Assembly: GCA_019096195.1 (NCBI GenBank)
Contig: JAGTXK010000090.1
Coordinates: forward strand, 222,625 to 286,624
Direction: 5' to 3'
DNA: 64,000 nt
From: Boletus sp. NGJ
Lineage: Eukaryota; Basidiomycota; Agaricomycetes; Boletales; Boletaceae
The notes under the pieces are model-generated. The model ran no database searches, was not told the DNA's origin, and saw only the letters and a program-made list of their open reading frames with translations. Shown here piece after piece: positions 11,316 to 21,090 of this stretch. Position 1 is the stretch's first letter; every line of letters begins with the position of its first letter. The translations under genes and the position numbers were made by a program.

Positions 11316-11702
11316 ATTGAAAATGCTGTGACGGTGGATTGAAACGCATAAGGAGCTGTGATTTTGCTGTTAGCATGCTGTCACAAAAATAAGGAGGGTA
11401 ACTGACCGGAAGGTAAGGGGGCAGAAAGGGGGCAAGTTGCGTTGCTGGGGCCCGAGTGGAGACAGTTTGTTATAGATGAGGACGAATGAGATCTCATAAT
11501 CCAGATCAGCCCGTGTGTGAGATGGTATTACGGCTTAAGGGGGAATAGAGCGGTAAGAAGTGCATCATTTTCGCCCTGGTAGTTTTCTCTGCCAAGTGTG
11601 GGAACGTGCATGTCACATTGGGTTCTGTCTTCAGTTTCGCTAGAAGAATGCAAAATTGGGTTGGGGGTTCATCAGACGATTGGACTTGGTGGAGATGTTG
11701 GG

Positions 11703-11758
11703 GGTTCGGTTAAGTATGGAAGGATGCATATATGCATCCTTCCATACTTAACCGAACC
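11703..11758. repeat. perfect 56-bp palindrome within a longer imperfect hairpin
   Basis: The two 28-bp arms, GGTTCGGTTAAG... and their exact complement, meet between 11,730 and 11,731. The flanks continue as an imperfect inverted repeat: GGACTTGGTGG on the left faces CCCACCCAGTCC on the right, giving an overall hairpin of roughly 130 bp. It lies between the opine-dehydrogenase-like gene and the IS481 element, outside any coding frame. It could be an intrinsic transcription terminator, a fold-back element or an insertion footprint. Confidence 0.8.
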
Positions 11759-11982
11759 ACTCTCCCTAACCCCCACCCAGTCCAAAAAAGAAACTTAATC
11801 GACCTACAAATCTTGGGCATGAATCAAAAACTAAAATCCTAGTACAGCTCTATTTGAGGTGGCCGGCATCTTAATGTTTAGAGCAATGCGCGCTCTAGTT
11901 GTGAAGTCTCAGGAGGTTGCCCACTTGACCTGAAGCGAGGAAGCTGAAGTTGCGACACTTTGGCTATCTCGGAGAAGGACGA

Positions 11983-12927
11983 ATGGGCATCCACAAGAAT
12001 GCCCTGCTGACACCAGCGGGTCAAGAGATTCTGGTGTGACGGGTTATCAATGAACAGCAGACGCCCATGGTGGTGGCCACCACCATGGGCGTCTGTGTCA
12101 GCACCGTCTTGAAGTGGGTCAAATGTTACCGAGTTGTGGGTTTGCCAGGCCTCTAGGACCAATCCTCCAGACCGCACCGATCTCCAACGTGGTCTCCAAG
12201 TCACCTTGCCAAGCAAATCTCCATTCTGCGCTGCCAGCACTGGATGGGAATGCAGATCGCCATGACAGTTGGGCTGTTGAGGGCAACTGTATTCCGCATT
12301 CTCGGACGACTGGGCATGAACTGCCTGAAATCGTTGGAACTGGCTGAACCAGTGAGGCGCTATGAGCGTGCATCACCAGGCGAAATGATCTATATCAATA
12401 TCAAGAAGCTTGGTCGCTTCTACAAGGTCAGACATCGCATTACCAGAGATTGCACGGGTCAGAGCAACAGCCACGGCATCAGCTGGGAGTTCGTTCATGT
12501 CTGCATCGATGACGCCTCATGCGTGGCCTTCTCGCAGATCATGCCTGATGAGAAGAAGGAGAGCGCAGTCGCCTTCTTGACGGCTGCCTTGGCTTATTAC
12601 ACGAGTCTCGGAATCACTGTTCAGCAGGTCATGACCGATAATGGCACCTGCTACAAATCCTTCAACTTCTGCAATGCCTGCAAGACGCTCGGCTTGAAAC
12701 ATATAAGAACCAAGCCATATATGCCGAAAACCAACGGCAAAGCGGAGCGTTTTATCCAAACCGCACTCCGCGAATGGGCCTATGCCCAAGCCTATGAAAC
12801 CTTAGCACACCGCGCCAACAAACTGCCAATCTGGCTGCATCGATACAACTGGCATTGACCTCATGGTAGCTTGAATACACAGACACCTATCAGCTGACTC
12901 CGCTTAGCTGGTGACAACATCATGTGA
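11983..12927 (+). pseudogene. IS481-family transposase, 314 codons, killed by transitions
   Basis: One uninterrupted frame runs from ATG 11,983 to TGA 12,925-12,927 with four internal stops at 12,037 (CGA->TGA), 12,154 (CAG->TAG), 12,856 (CGA->TGA) and 12,895 (CGA->TGA), and no frameshift. It begins with the IS481-type start GIHKNALLTPAG, has an N-terminal helix-turn-helix, and then the catalytic DDE core: first acid within YINIKK, where the expected Asp is now Asn (codon 139); second Asp in VMTDNGT (codon 219); Glu in GKAERF (codon 255), giving the DD35E spacing. It ends PISxLRLAGDNIM. Closest in style to alphaproteobacterial IS481 transposases. The missing first acid and the stops make it inactive. 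Confidence 0.93.
12058..12095. repeat. perfect 38-bp palindrome inside the IS transposase
   Basis: Centred between 12,076 and 12,077 (GGTGG/CCACC), with arms of 19 bp. It lies wholly inside the transposase reading frame at the residues QTPMVVATTMGV, so it is part of the coding sequence and not a separate insertion. Confidence 0.85.
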
Positions 12928-13101
12928 TTCCACAGCTAGTGATCGACACAACGTGGCAGGATCTGCAAAAACACTCCTTTTTATATCGAGACGTCATCCC
13001 AGCACCAGGTGCGAAAATAGACTCTTTTGCCGCTAACCTAGCTACAGCCAAAAATATAAAAGCCTTTCGTACCAAACGCTGTCCTCTCAATGCATCTCCT
13101 C

Positions 13102-13576
13102 TCAAACTTTTCTAAACTCAGCCACTACCTGAGCGTCGACAACGCCATGTTCCTTCTCTACGCCGTGCCAAATGATTGTGACAGTCGAGCAGGATAGATC
13201 TAGTCCAGCCACAGACTTTTCCTCTGGCTGCTTGTGGACGATGTGCTGAAGCGATTCCTCGTCGATGACGGGCTTTTGGTGATAGAGATGGATGAGAGTG
13301 CAGAGGGTAATGAGAAAGAGAGTGCATAAGCCCGACATCAAAATAAGATTCCAGCCACGTCCACCCGGAACACAGAATGTGGAGAGGTTTTGGAGAAAAG
13401 ACGGCCATTTGCTGGCGGGAACGATGGAGGATATCTGAATTTTAAATCAGTCGAGGCCAATGACTTTTAAGGACAGTACGTACTTGTCGGATAGTGCCCT
13501 CTGTTGGCACTTCAGTAAGGAACGAAGTAGCACTGCTGTGCTGGAGTGGAGAAGAAAAGCATGCAAACGGTGCCAT
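13102..13576 (-). CDS. hypothetical 141-residue single-pass membrane protein, two exons (copy A)
   Basis: Exon 1 runs from ATG 13,576 to 13,484 (31 codons, MAPFACFSS...), exon 2 from 13,434 to the TGA at 13,102. They are joined by a 49-nt intron with GTACGT, a CTGAT branch site and TTCAG. Exon 2 has one hydrophobic segment (ILMSGLCTLFLITLCTLIHL) preceded by GGRGWN and followed by a charged tail, so it is probably a small membrane-anchored protein. The start and a TATA box (CCTATATAAG, minus strand, 13,624-13,633) are conserved in the copy near 36.1-36.2 kb, which supports the gene model. No family was recognised. It is divergent from the gene at 14,399. Confidence 0.55.
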
Positions 13577-14398
13577 GATTGGGGTGTGTAAGGTAGTAGA
13601 GCCTGCTGACCACATTCTTGCCTCTTATATAGGTGCCAACATCAATTTTTCACGAGACCAATCAAATTTCACTCTTCCCAGATCATGCAGCCTTTTGTTG
13701 AGGTGGAGACTTGCTGAATGAAGGGACCATAGCGTGAGGGATAAAATCATTCAGCCGTTTGCAAGCCTGCCATTCAGGTACATTGCAATTGAGATCTCAC
13801 GTTTCAAAAAATAAAACTCTTATTGGCGGGCATAAGGCAAGTTAGGAGAACCCCGCTCTCATTAGGTATTTTCCAGTTCTAGCCCGCATGATTTGACACC
13901 ATTGCCGTGAGCTGCTTTGCTTCTTTCAGGGTGGAATTAGGTTTACCCACGCAATTTCCCTGCTAGCCTGCGACAGGTCTCATGCCCCTGTCATTTTGGT
14001 AATCAATGAGCGAGGGACTTGGATATATTGAGCTGAACAGTTGTTCTCACTAGCCCCCTCTAATGAATGTCTTCCACCATTCTCCCCGTCGCTCATTTCA
14101 CTCTGACCTTGCTTTTGCAGGCAACGCCTGCTGCTAACCACTACATGTTCTTCATTTGGCTTGCCAAATTACGCTTCACTCTTTCCACTCCCCTCTCTCT
14201 TTTTCAAATGAACCTCAGCCTCCCTCTCCCGGCATTTCGTCCTCAACAGACGGTGCAATGAGCTACCCATCCAAAGCTCTTTGCTTAGCTGGTGATATTG
14301 CGCATTGCCGGTCTAATCAACCTCTGTTGGCTCTGGTGGCATTTCGACTTGGTACGTCTGCTCTACTTGACAACATACTCTCTATTTATTTGCTGTAG
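13577..14398. promoter_or_regulatory. shared intergenic region of a divergent gene pair
   Basis: Separates the minus-strand gene at 13,576 from the plus-strand gene at 14,399. On the minus side a TATATAAG box lies about 50 bp before the ATG; on the plus side a TATA-like GGATATATTG lies at 14,021. Both boxes and much of the sequence between them recur in the copies at 35-36 kb and 37.4-38.1 kb (for example the block with CCCACGCAATTTCCCTGCTAGCCTG). A short intron-like stretch ends TTGCTGTAG at 14,398. Confidence 0.5.
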
Positions 14399-14821
14399 GT
14401 GCGCATCGTTATCGCGTCGCCCAGCTTTATGGAGTCGGGCTCATTTCAAACAACAAAGGAAGCAGAAGAACTGTCAGGTATAAAAGAATATCTGGAGATG
14501 CTATCAGAGCCTAAGGCTCGCCTTGAAGACCCGGGCTGCCGTGGGATCGACATCGTCAAAGGTGGGTTATGCTTCCCCTATCGTGATGGCAGCTATGCTC
14601 TCGTCCCCATTTCCGAGGCATATTCTTTGGAGGAAATTGCCAAAAGACTCGCACCGCACCATCTTTTCATAAAGCAAGTGCGGTATGGACGGCGTTTTGA
14701 GGTCGAGATAGGGGGGCGTCAGTTCAAAAGGGAGCCAAGTGAAACAGCTATGTTTCTTGCTGCATGGTTCGCATTAAAGGAAGGTGAGGGGCGTTGGCAA
14801 AACTTTCTTTCATCTGTCTAA
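14399..14821 (+). CDS. hypothetical protein of the divergent pair (copy A)
   Basis: Open from 14,399 to the stop at 14,821; the first ATG in frame is 14,429 (130 residues), and an upstream exon ending at about 14,349 may be spliced to it. The protein contains GGLCFPYRDGSYALVPIS, then SLEEIAKRLA, and a charged C-terminal part. Two degraded homologues, at about 34,945-35,315 (minus) and 38,310-38,660 (plus), keep the same blocks with substitutions and indels, so the frame is real and multicopy. The family was not recognised. Given the T-DNA-like setting, a relation to the plast (RolB-type) proteins of T-DNAs is worth testing, but I cannot show it. Confidence 0.5.
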   Translation: MRIVIASPSFMESGSFQTTKEAEELSGIKEYLEMLSEPKARLEDPGCRGIDIVKGGLCFPYRDGSYALVPISEAYSLEEIAKRLAPHHLFIKQVRYGRRFEVEIGGRQFKREPSETAMFLAAWFALKEGEGRWQNFLSSV

Positions 14822-15006
14822 CTCAGCTACATCGTGAAAACTCAGTTTTTTATTCAAAAAGAATTCATGTTAAATCTGTATATTAGAATTATAGATGCGC
14901 CTCGCGAGTGCCATAGAAGATTCAAACAGCGACGGGATATTTCACCAAGAGAGCACACATTGAGATAGCGAGTTCCTGCGAGAATAGGGGGCTTGTCATT
15001 CAGACT

Positions 15007-15138
15007 CTAACGGAACGGTCTGCAGAGGAACCAGGGTAAAAGACGGTCGAGATCCGATTTGAAATTGTGCCAGGTCATCAGGTCAACCAAAACAGGCCCC
15101 TCAATTGTTGTCGTCCATGTGAACGGAACAGGAGTCAT
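15007..15138 (-). CDS. short conserved exon of an unrecognised gene
   Basis: A 43-codon frame (MTPVPFTWTTTIEG... to LCRPFR, stop at 15,007) directly follows a splice-acceptor-like TTTTTTTAG on the minus strand. The copy at about 38,860-38,995 keeps the reading (TNTIEGGSILANAVMW, later PCRPFS) and the stop position, which suggests the last exon of a gene whose upstream part is not recognisable. Confidence 0.3.
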   Translation of the reverse strand: MTPVPFTWTTTIEGPVLVDLMTWHNFKSDLDRLLPWFLCRPFR

Positions 15139-15229
15139 CTAAAAAAAGTGTAATAGGAAACTGCCGAGTTATCGTGCTTCCATCAGAACTTTGCTCCATT
15201 CCAGCCCTATTAAGACACCACATGAGATA

Positions 15230-15821
15230 GGAAGGAGTAACCGTTCACCCGGTTGACGGAAGTAGGGTGCTGCACTTGCAATCTATTGAGAACTTGCCCC
15301 ACTTGGCCTCCGCCATAACCAGCTGAATCAGCAGATACCCCTCACTCCTGCTCAGCTGACGATGCCACCTTGTCATCACCCAAACATTTCCTCCTCACCT
15401 GCCCAAACAGCATACCTTCCATCAGTCAGATGAATGTTCAGGTGACCATTCCCTCACGGCTAGCACACTTCTCATCACGATAAGAACATCTGACCACCTG
15501 TCGTCCAATCAGACGGCAGGCAGATAGCTAAGAATTCTCCTGCCCATCTCCAAAGAACGCAGAGCTCCAAAACTCGCCTCAAACGTGTTAACATTCTGGA
15601 AGAGTCGGACCAGTTCCCTCACTTGTCCATAAAAGAGCTGCCCTGCTCTGCCCTCGATCCCCATCCCCAGCTACTTGAACAAAAACTTGTAAGCAAATTG
15701 CGCCATTTTTTCTCACCCCTCAGCTAATCGTCCTTTTAGCAAAGTCACTGCTCGAATCGCTCTTCATTTTTGTGCATAGCACATTCAATTCAGAATTTTT
15801 GTATACTGATATGCCCCTAGT
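15230..15821 (+). promoter_or_regulatory. upstream region of the cucumopine-synthase-like gene, homologous to 9.6-10.6 kb
   Basis: Contains the same ordered blocks as the inverted region upstream of the gene at 9,585: GTTGACGGAAG with AATCTATTGAGA near 15,255-15,292, then CTCCTGCTCAGCTGAC near 15,350, then CATCTGACCAC near 15,490. A TATA-like CATAAAAGAG lies at about 15,631, followed by the leader and ATG at 15,822. Confidence 0.6.
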
Positions 15822-16015
15822 ATGATGACTACCACTACCTATCCCAACTTGAATGCCCTCATCAAAGCCATCAATGCGGAGATGGCTAAGATCCCTAGCA
15901 CTGAGCCTACTGAAATCACGGCCATCCGTACTGGCAACTTGAAGATAGGGACGAACAATCAGTACTTCACCACATGGGACTTCCTCAATGGAATGGTCCA
16001 CGACCAATCCATGTA

Positions 16016-16605
16016 CAGTGGCTCAAAAAAGTGTCCCAATGTTTGGCTATTTTGCAAAGACTTGACATTTGCAAAAGAACCAAAAGGTATTAGCTCTAAC
16101 CCTTGCTGGGCCATTGATAGCCCTAATCCTTGCCCTGAAGATGGGCCCTTAGTCATGTGAGTTGGTTGTCATGGTACTGAGTTATAGCCATATTAAAAGG
16201 ATATGTCATTGGGACACTTATTTGACCCTGATATTATCAACTATCATTTAGTAACTAACATGAGGTTCTGATGGATGCTGTGCTTCAACCCTGTCTGATT
16301 ATGTCACTTACATAACTCCAAATGGTATAAAGAGCAGAGATACCATTCAGCCAACCCTACTGTCAGTTACTAAATGATAGTTGATAATATCAGGGTCAAA
16401 TAAGTGTCCCAATGACATATCCTTTTAATATGGCTATAACTCAGTACCATGACAACCAACTCACATGACTAAGGGCCCATCTTCAGGGCAAGGATTAGGG
16501 CTATCAATGGCCCAGCAAGGGTTAGAGCTAATACCTTTTGGTTCTTTTGCAAATGTCAAGTCTTTGCAAAATAGCCAAACATTGGGACACTTTTTTGAGC
16601 CACTG
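16016..16605. mobile_element. Tc1-B-derived fold-back element inserted in the opine-like gene
   Basis: Starts with CAGTGGCTC after TA (16,014-16,015) and ends with GAGCCACTG before TA. It has the 5' repeat and leader of Tc1-B up to about 16,360 (including the TATAAAGAGCAGAG stretch), then an exact inverted copy of its own first part in place of a transposase. The arms (16,002-16,256 and 16,365-16,619, 255 bp each) are identical, and they include 14 bp of the host gene outside the element, which a normal cut-and-paste insertion cannot produce. Confidence 0.85.
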
Positions 16606-16618
16606 TACATGGATTGGT

Positions 16619-16731
<113 letters not shown>

Positions 16732-17753
16732 ATCCATGTACACTTGGTACCATCTCTTCAACGTCTGCGAATCTGGCGACTTCTCCCTCACCCAATGCTG
16801 CACACTCGTTAAAATGTTTGACACTCCCTACAGTAACTATCTTCGCTACAGCGGCTTCCCCACCATGGGTTCTTTTGTGGTGGAGCTTTACCATCTCATG
16901 CCCACCACCAAAGACACCAAAGACGCTGGCAGGGTTGTTCGCTCTTTCCTCATGTATCTTAACCGTCTTGCTGCTTGGTCCTTTCATGTCTTCCCTTGGC
17001 ACCTTGGCAAGGACTTGACCTACGTCCCCAATGTGACCGTTGTTGCATCTCTCCAAGACCTTTCTCGCCACGTTACTGTCAAACCTGGCTTGAAGGCCAA
17101 GCTCACATGGAAAGCCCTCGACATTTCGGTCATCGCCCGCCTTGCGGCGAATGAGAACGAGAAACTCATCGTTGAGTTTATGCAGGTTTGTCTGTCCCTC
17201 ATCGTCATTCGCCATCATCACTGATGTCTCACAAGGCTTGCCCCTTCACTGTCCTTCAAGACCACACCGTGGTTTCGGGTGAATCCATGTATGCCTGGGT
17301 TCCACTCACCTCCACTGCCCCCGTCCAAGTCAAAGAGCGTCAGTGTGACGCTCCCATTGGCTGCATTCACTACTCCCAAGGCACTGGGAACAAGATGATT
17401 ATCCAGTATGGAGAGGTCACTGAGGACATCGAAATGCCTGTTCTCGGTGAAGTCGAGGCTCAGTATGCCCCACAACTCAAGCAAGTCAGGCAGGCTGTCC
17501 TCACTAACACCTTCGCTGCTGTAAAGAGGAACATCCTGATCAAGGTCGAGATCGTCCCCTATGGAGCTTAAGTACAGCGGGATATGTGTCGATTTTTCTT
17601 AATAGCCCCTCAATATGTCGTTGATAGCTTAATGATTTGAATTTTTGTACTTGTATTTGAGAAATATGATGTCGCCTTGCCCCATGAAGCTCAGTCTACT
17701 TGCTCAAATAATATTATTTTTCATCGCGATCAAATACTTTGGAAATGAGAAAT

Positions 17754-17778
17754 GAACAGGATATATTGAAATGTAATC
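17754..17778 (+). other. T-DNA-border-like repeat, right end of the island
   Basis: Reads CAGGATATAT, then TGAAA, then TGTAATC at 17,757-17,778, preceded by TGAA. It differs from the left copy (7,935) at three transition sites only within 22 bp, and both are followed outward by TTCGC(A/G)AAAGCG. It lies 183 bp after the stop codon of the opine-synthase-like gene, where T-DNA right borders usually sit. About 35 bp further the sequence enters Tc1-B copy 3. Confidence 0.7.
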
Positions 17779-17812
17779 TTCGCGAAAGCGCAGAGCAACT
17801 CCCTCCTCCGCT

Positions 17813-18615
17813 AGAGCCAATATTCTTTTTCTCTCTGAATCTGGCCTTTCTACTAGGCAAATATCATTCCAAACTGGTCTGGGGAAATCTACAGTGGCCA
17901 GAGTTATCAAGGAGATCCACCCAGGCAAGGAAAACATCAAATTAGGATGTCCTTCTGAACTTTCTCCTACTGATAAAAGGAGAATTGTCTCTAGTATTAC
18001 CTCTGGCAAAGTTGAAAATGCTGTCTAGGCTACCCATCTCATCAATTCTGCTCTCTCTTCTCCTGTCTCTGCTCAAACTGTTAGGAATGTTCTCAAGTCT
18101 GCATCTCTCAAGGCTGTAGTCAAGAAAAAGAAGCCACAGAGCCAAGGAGTGGCTGGAATCTCAAGGGATCAAGCTTCTTGACTGGCCAGCACAATCTCCA
18201 GACCTTAATCCCATTGAACATCTCTGGCAAATCCTCAAAAAAAAACTCAATAGTTATACAACACCACCAAAAGGAGTATGGGAGCTTTGGGAGAGAATTG
18301 AAGTGGAGTGGGGGAAGATAGAGGTTGAGGAGTGTCAAGGATTGATAGAGAGTATGGCTAGAAGACTAGAGGCAGTGATAAAAGCAAAGGGAGGGCATAC
18401 AAAGTACTAAATTGAAGAATAGAAATGTTGCTCAAAAAAGTGTCCCAATGACATGTCACTTTAATATGGCTATATCTTAGTGCCATGACAACCAAATCAC
18501 ATGACTAAGGGCTTGTCTTCAGAGCAAGGATTAGGGGCTAACACCTTTTGGCTCTTTTGCAAATATCAAGTCTTTGCAAAATAGCCAAACATTGGGACAC
18601 TTTTTTGAGCCACTG
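17813..18615 (+). mobile_element. Tc1/mariner family B, copy 3, 5'-truncated and internally deleted
   Basis: Begins inside the transposase N terminus (GCCAATATTC), lacks the left inverted repeat, and jumps at about 18,136 from the KKKKP stretch directly to the DWPAQSPDLNPIEH motif, so the first two catalytic acids are deleted. The C terminus ends at 18,410 and the right inverted repeat (18,432-18,615) ends GAGCCACTG followed by TA. It forms the right edge of the CpG-rich island. Confidence 0.88.
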
Positions 18616-19369
18616 TAAATGAAAGGAAGCAATTAATGTGGAGTTAAACATGATCAGCAGGGCACAGGAATTGCAGGAATCATCTGGAACTCTGCAAGTC
18701 CGGAATTCCACACGAACTCTTCACCTGCATCTAAATAACATCCTTTCTGAAAATAAGAGTGATGTTTGTCAATGCTATCGCAACCCATGCAGTGCAAAAT
18801 TGCTTTGGTGATGGATTGAGCATGTGTCATCAGGTGTGATGAGTGAACTTCATGGCATTTCATATGATTCTGCACCAACCTGATGATTTCTTGCAAAGAC
18901 TTACTTCCCATTATATATGATCTATGCAATCCAGATTCCCGGGAGTATCCCCATATACATGCCGAGAAAGTCCATCTCTACCTAGATAATCTTCTGTAAG
19001 TCACACCACCTTTTTTTTCTGTTTATCATTTATCTGCTTCCAGTATCCAACCCTCTGCTCAAGCTCATGCTGTTTACACCTCCACTGCTTCATTCATGAT
19101 CGGCGGTCATTTCTACTCATATGACTGTTGCCATCTCATGGAAATGGCATGCTATTTCCATGTTAAATTGAAAGGTCGGTTGATGAATCAAGTGCATCAT
19201 CATGCTTTGGAGACACTTTTACAAATGGTTATTGGCCTCCCTCAATTGGATCCAAGCCACAGTGAGTATTCATAATCCTGCTGCCTTGGTTTTTTCACTG
19301 ACCCAAGCAGAGCTGAAAGCATGCTTGATGGTCACATTGTGTTTGATGGTTTAGGTTTAACAATACACA
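18616..19369. other. no recognised gene
   Basis: CpG-poor sequence. A 91-codon minus-strand frame at 18,654-18,929 is protein-like but belongs to no family that I recognise. It is followed by the copia RT at about 19,370. Confidence 0.35.
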
Positions 19370-21090
19370 TATCTGGAATGTGGTCAAACATCCCAAGGGT
19401 ACCATGTTGTGAGCTGCAGGTGGGTCTTCAAGCTAAGAAAGAACATAGCAGGCAGGATCAACAAGTCTAAGGCGTATCTGGCAGCACATGGTTTCACTTA
19501 ACAATATGGAGTCAATAATGATGAAACTTATGCACCAGTCACCTGGCTTTCTTCACTCCATCTTATCCTTGCTATTGCAGCATAATAGGATTTGGACATC
19601 AATGTATTTGATTTTCATAATGCTTTTCTAAATGGGAAGCTTGATGATGATGAGGTTATTTTTGTGGAATTACCTTCCAGTTTTAACCAGGAGGGACATG
19701 ACCTCATTGCTTGACTTTGCATCACTATCTATGGCTCAAAGCAAGGCACTCTCAAGTGGTATTGACAGCTGTGTGATACATTGTATAATTTAGGATTATA
19801 GATAGAGGTCAACTTGAGTGTCTTTATAGCTGTCATTGTACATCATATCCTTATCCTCACATCCCATGTTGACAATTGTACAGTGACTGACAGTTTCTCA
19901 GAGCTAATCAAGGCTTTCAAGAACAAGATTGGTTTACATTTTCATATTACTAACCTTAGACCCATTAGTTGGCTGTTGGGTATGAAGGTTACATGTGATT
20001 GTACTGTGCAGACTATTTCCTTATCCCAGGAGCTGTATGTCAATGCTTTTCTCACTAAATACAACTTCATAGCCATGAAGCCTATTACCACTCCACTCAA
20101 CCCCAATATCCATTTGTCTGAAGCACAATCACTGCAGACCACCAGTGAGGTTGCACAAATGCACAACATTCCATACCATCAGGCTACTAGTTCCCTTATC
20201 CACCTTGCTACTGGCACACAACTCAATGTTGCTTTTATGACATCTTATGTCTTCTAGTTTAATGTCAACCCTGGATGGAAACACTGGGAAGCCATTAAGC
20301 ATATTTATTGGTACTTTGTCAGAACAAAATCACTCACACTCACTTATGGGATCCAAATGAAAGGTCTGGTTGGGTATGTGGATGCTAATGGCACTACTCA
20401 GAAATACTAACAAGCCATCGCCAGGTATGCTTTCCATATTGATGGGGGAGTGATTTTCTGGGGCTTCAAGAAGCAAGAGCCTATCACACTCTCTATTACT
20501 GAGTCCAAATATATTGCCACTATACATGCCACGAAAGAAGCTCTTTGGCTTTATCATATTATTGAAGAAGTTTTTCAACCTCTTACTTATTCAATTTTTT
20601 TTATATGGGGACAATCAGTCAGCCATTGCATTGATGCACAATGGTAGCTATCATGCACATACAAAACATATGTATTGGACTATATTATTATTTTATTTAT
20701 TTTACTATTGAGAACTGTTTTATTTGTTTTATTTATTGTCCTTTGGGTGACATGATCACTCATATCCTTACTAAAGCATTGCCTAGTATTAAAGCTAAAC
20801 ATTCACACACAAACTTGGACTACACCCTTCTGTTTGAAGGGGATGTGTTGTATAGTATTATTAGTATATTACTATAGATTACAGCACAAATGAAGTGCTA
20901 CATCTGTATTACCTAAGCATATAGATAAGTCATGCCATAGCATGACTACATATCTCAGTCACTGACTCTGTCAGTACTGAGGTGAGATCTCATATCTCTA
21001 TATCTGTTCTCCCATACTTACTTGCTGTAGTGTACCTCCACACTGTAATGGTGTTACAAGCTGGTTGTGCATTAATCATTCTACATTGCT
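19370..21090 (+). mobile_element. Ty1/copia fragment 2: reverse transcriptase, RNase H and 3' LTR
   Basis: Translation with several stops gives the copia RT: CRWVFKLRKN, DLDINVFDFHNAFLNGKLDDDEV, IYGSKQGTLKWY and the decayed YxDD region ILTSHVDNCTVT. RNase H follows, with LVGYVDANGT and a decayed GDNQSAIAL site near 20,605, then an IYCPLGDM stretch. After a purine tract (GAAGGGGATG) a probable LTR starts at 20,846 (TGTTGTATAG) and ends near 21,085. Changes are overwhelmingly C->T and G->A. Gag and integrase are missing on the 5' side. Confidence 0.85.

Larger units (their letters stand above)
11899..12935 (+). mobile_element. bacterial IS481-family insertion sequence, 1,037 bp, with CTAG target duplication
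   Basis: The element is flanked by CTAG at 11,895-11,898 and 12,936-12,939. Its ends are imperfect inverted repeats: TTGTGAAGTCTCAGGAGGTTG on the left and, reversed, CTGTGGAATCACATGATGTTG on the right; the TGT-type tip is as in IS481 elements. NCTAGN is the known target of IS481 itself. The homologous locus at 36.9-37.1 kb carries one CTAG (37,024-37,027) and no element, so it is an empty site. Size and coding layout fit the family. Many C->T and G->A changes relative to the expected protein show that it has decayed in a eukaryotic, methylating setting and is not recent contamination. Confidence 0.93.

Noticed and set aside
11899-12935. IS481 as cloning-host or contaminant DNA
   Set aside because: Four nonsense transitions, the mutated catalytic Asp and the matching empty paralogous site cannot come from a fresh insertion in a laboratory host, and the flanks are the fungal-type locus.
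12950-12975. GTGGCAGGATCTGC as a third T-DNA border
   Set aside because: Only the first nine bases fit; the ATAT block and the TGTAA part are missing, and copies B and C show the site as part of the ordinary target locus.
14021-14040. GGATATATTGAG as a border remnant
   Set aside because: No CA before GGATATAT and no TGTAA at the right distance; its position and conservation in the copies fit a TATA region.
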